Source of the DNA: Datisca glomerata | Taxonomy: Eukaryota; Streptophyta; Magnoliopsida; Cucurbitales; Datiscaceae | Assembly: GCA_003255025.1 (NCBI GenBank) | Contig: QANY01006193.1 | Location: 433,646 to 497,645, forward strand | Length of the DNA: 64,000 bases | Reading direction: 5' to 3' | Part shown: positions 61,876-64,000 of the stretch, piece by piece | How positions within the stretch are numbered: the stretch's first letter is position 1 | Layout: each line of letters begins with the position of its first letter | Notes under the pieces: generated by a model | Told to the model about the DNA's origin: nothing | Databases searched by the model: none | The model's input: the letters and a program-made list of their open reading frames with translations, nothing else | Program-made: the position numbers and the translations under genes

Positions 61876-64000
61876 TTCTCTTCCTCTTGAGAAGGATTTG
61901 TCCTCAAATCGTCACCTACATCAAACGGGGATAAGTCAGTCACATTAAATCAAGCACTTACATAATACCTTTTTTTTTTGGTAAATTAAAAAATTGTATA
62001 AACCGAAGAAGAAACATACAAATATACAAGGGGCATACCCCAGGAAAAAGACACAAAAAAAAGGAACCAGCTAACACACAAGCTGGAGGCACTCAAGCAC
62101 TAACAGAAGATTACAAGAGATAACAGCCTAAAGAAACAGAAGAACCAAGCTTAATTGTCAAAAATAGAGGCATTCAATCCCCAGGCAAGCTGTATGGTTT
62201 TGTTATCTTCAGTCACAGAAAATCCTTTAAGACTCAAAAATCTACCTTTAATGGCATTTCTAATGCAAGCCAAGACCACTTTCTTGTCCCTCATTTTGCC
62301 CTCAAAGACTCGATTATTTCTCTCTCTCCAGATATAATAGACAAACGAGCTGAACATAAGCTTCAACATAAGGCTCAAGAAGTAACCTTTCTTAACTTTC
62401 ACAAGGAGCCAGGAGATATGTTGATTCTAGTTCCTTGGAAAAGACACCAAGCCACACAAACCAACCAAATTCTGCCAAATAAAGCTAGAATAAGGGCAAG
62501 AAACAAACAGGTGTTCAGAAGATTCTGAAGGATGCAAGCAAAGTACACAACTACTATATGCGTCTCATATAGCTGATTTATACTCACTGGGCAGGTCTAG
62601 CTTGTAGGCATTGTCATTGATTCTTGCAAGGACTTGGAATGGTCCGTCACCCCTTGGCTGCAATTTGGACCTCATTTGTTCAGGAAATCTCTCTTTTCTC
62701 ATGTGCAACCATACCCAATCTCCGGGTTCAAAGATAATTTTTTTTCCTTCCTTTGTTTGCTTGCTTGGCATAATGTTCAGTTCTCTTTTCAATGTTAAGC
62801 CGTGTCTTCTCATGGATATTCCTCACAAATTCAGCTTTCTTTTTGCCATCTAAGTTAACATATTCTTTCATGGGTAAAGGAAGAAAATCCAAAGGAGTTA
62901 GTGGATTAAAACCATATACAACTTCAAATGGTGAAAATTGTGTTGTCGAATGCACATATCTATTGTATGCAAACTCTACATGTGGTAAATAATCCTCCCA
63001 TGACTTCGAGTTCTTTTGGATGATAGCTCTTAACAAGGTGGACAAAGTTCTATTTACTACCTCGGTTTGGCCATCGGTTTGAGGGTGACAAGTGGTTGAA
63101 AATAAGAGTTTTGTTCCTAGTTTACCCCCATAAAGTCTTTCAAAAGTAGCTTAAAAACTTAGAATCCCTATCCGAAACTATAGTTATAGGCATATCATGC
63201 AGCCTAACTATCTCCCTAAAGAACAAATCAGCTATATGAGACGCATCATCAGTTTTGTTACATGGAATGAAGTGTGTCATCTTAGAAAATCTATCTACCA
63301 CCACAAAAACAGAATCTTTTCCTTTCTTAGTTCTAGGTAACCCTAACACAAAATCCATCGAAATATCGACCCAAGGTTCCCTAGGTATCTCCAATGGTGT
63401 GTACAATCCATGGGGTTTAATCTTTGACTTAGCTTGTTTACACTTCACACACCTTTCACAAATTCTTTCTACATCTCTTCTCATATGTGGCCAAAAGAAG
63501 TGCTCATGCAAAATGTCTAGTGTCTTAGCTATACCAAAATGCCCTATCAAACCACCCCCATGTGCTTCCCTAACTAGCAACTCTCTCAATGAACTCTTAG
63601 GCACACAAAGTTTATTTTCCCTAAACAAGTAACCATCATGCCTATAAAATTTATGAAAAGCAACCTTTTCACATGCGTTAAACACATTGGCAAAATCAGG
63701 ATCATCAACAGACAATTCTTTAATGTGTTCAAAACCAAGCAATTTTACATCTAGGGTAGAAAGTAGTGTATACCTTCTTGACAAAGCATCAGCCACAATG
63801 TTCTCTTTCCCTTGCTTATACTTGATTACATATGGAAATGTCTCTATAGATTCCACCCACTTGGCATGCCGTTTGTTGAGCTTGTGTTGTCCCTTCAATT
63901 GCTTCAAGGATTCATGATCCGTGTGAATCATAAATTCTTTTGTCCACAAATAGTGTTGCCATGTTTCCAAAGCTCTCACCAAAGCATACATCTCCTTGTC
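61716..64000 (-). pseudogene. gypsy-I RNase H and integrase (broken)
   Basis: The open frame 63991-63140 gives the RNase H end ([45 protein letters not shown]), the integrase zinc region ([38 protein letters not shown], an HHCC pattern) and the core ([40 protein letters not shown]). A TGA (63140-63142) and one extra G in the next codons break the frame. It resumes at 63045 ([35 protein letters not shown]) and 62813-62565 ([38 protein letters not shown]). Beyond the LINE insertion it continues TDLSPFDVGDDLRTNPSQEEENDED into the LTR. No chromodomain is seen. Confidence 0.92.
61970..62557 (-). mobile_element. LINE-B tail inserted in gypsy-I pol, with filler
   Basis: T-run 61970-61979, GGGGCATACCCCAGG near 62030, and the ORF2 C-terminus (FVYYIWRERNNRVFEGKMRDKK, ending SIFDN at 62151) up to 62557. 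At the 5' edge a 22-bp inverted copy of integrase sequence (62558-62579) lies between LINE and gypsy. Target duplication is at most a few bases (TATAC-like). Confidence 0.9.

Larger units (their letters stand above)
60987..64000 (-). mobile_element. gypsy-I copy 6, 3' LTR and pol, cut by window edge
   Basis: Minus-strand element running from beyond 64000 (RNase H) through integrase to the 3' LTR. A LINE-B tail is inserted at 61970-62557. This copy keeps the most complete integrase in the window. Confidence 0.9.

Overview
The window looks like plant nuclear heterochromatin. I see no intact host gene, rRNA, tRNA or CRISPR array. Nearly every base belongs to one of three things: (i) a tandem satellite with a period of about 169 bp; (ii) non-LTR retrotransposons (L1-type LINEs) whose ORF1 carries a DUF4283-like domain plus a CCHC-type knuckle and whose ORF2 carries an AP-type endonuclease, a reverse transcriptase and a zf-RVT-like C-terminus; (iii) Ty3/gypsy LTR retrotransposons primed by initiator tRNA-Met. 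Plant-type ORF1 domains, the tRNA-Met primer site and a plant-like RPL10A retrocopy point to an angiosperm; I cannot name the species. A satellite array riddled with chromodomain-less gypsy elements suggests a (peri)centromeric position (inference).

Layout. 1-3676: LINE-B (+) whose ORF2 is broken by a foldback insertion. 3678-4326: LINE-C scrap and AT-rich sequence. 4327-8031: LINE-A (-). 8032-11649: LINE-B (-) with a 117-bp LINE-A tail nested in it. 11650-12420: unassigned repeat. 12421-14058: gypsy-I 5' LTR, primer site and (TTATC)n leader. 14059-15066: LINE tail joined to an RPL10A processed pseudogene. 15067-22920: satellite carrying LINE-C, gypsy-I and LINE-A pieces. 22921-28550: LINE-C (-) containing a solo LTR and an antisense LINE-C tail. 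28551-29221: satellite. 29222-36069: near-intact full-length LINE-A (+) with 13-bp target duplications. 36070-38892: satellite. 38893-48104: mosaic of gypsy-I and gypsy-II pieces in both orientations. 48105-51775: LINE scrap and satellite. 51776-59859: full-length LINE-C (-) with an 18-19 bp target duplication, itself containing a 1.6-kb non-autonomous LINE derivative. 59860-60986: satellite and a fourth LINE tail. 60987-64000: gypsy-I (-) 3' LTR and pol, running off the window.

Most notable observations. In the gypsy elements the pol reading frame runs through the polypurine tract and into the 3' LTR. In gypsy-I it continues as a 36-bp/12-residue Met/His-rich repeat inside the LTR. The LTR ends are fixed by a primer site, a polypurine tract and a solo LTR with 5-bp target duplication. 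The gypsy-I leader is a nearly G-free (UUAUC)n tract without ATG. The LINE families share a 5'-terminal palindrome, a GGGGTATGCCCC element before the poly(A), and a 4-8 nt ORF1/ORF2 stop-start overlap. A RT-less LINE derivative keeps the two terminal signals. Several junctions carry templated filler, inverted duplication or in-frame internal deletion.

LINE-A/B/C/D and gypsy-I/II/III are my own labels for groups seen in this window.
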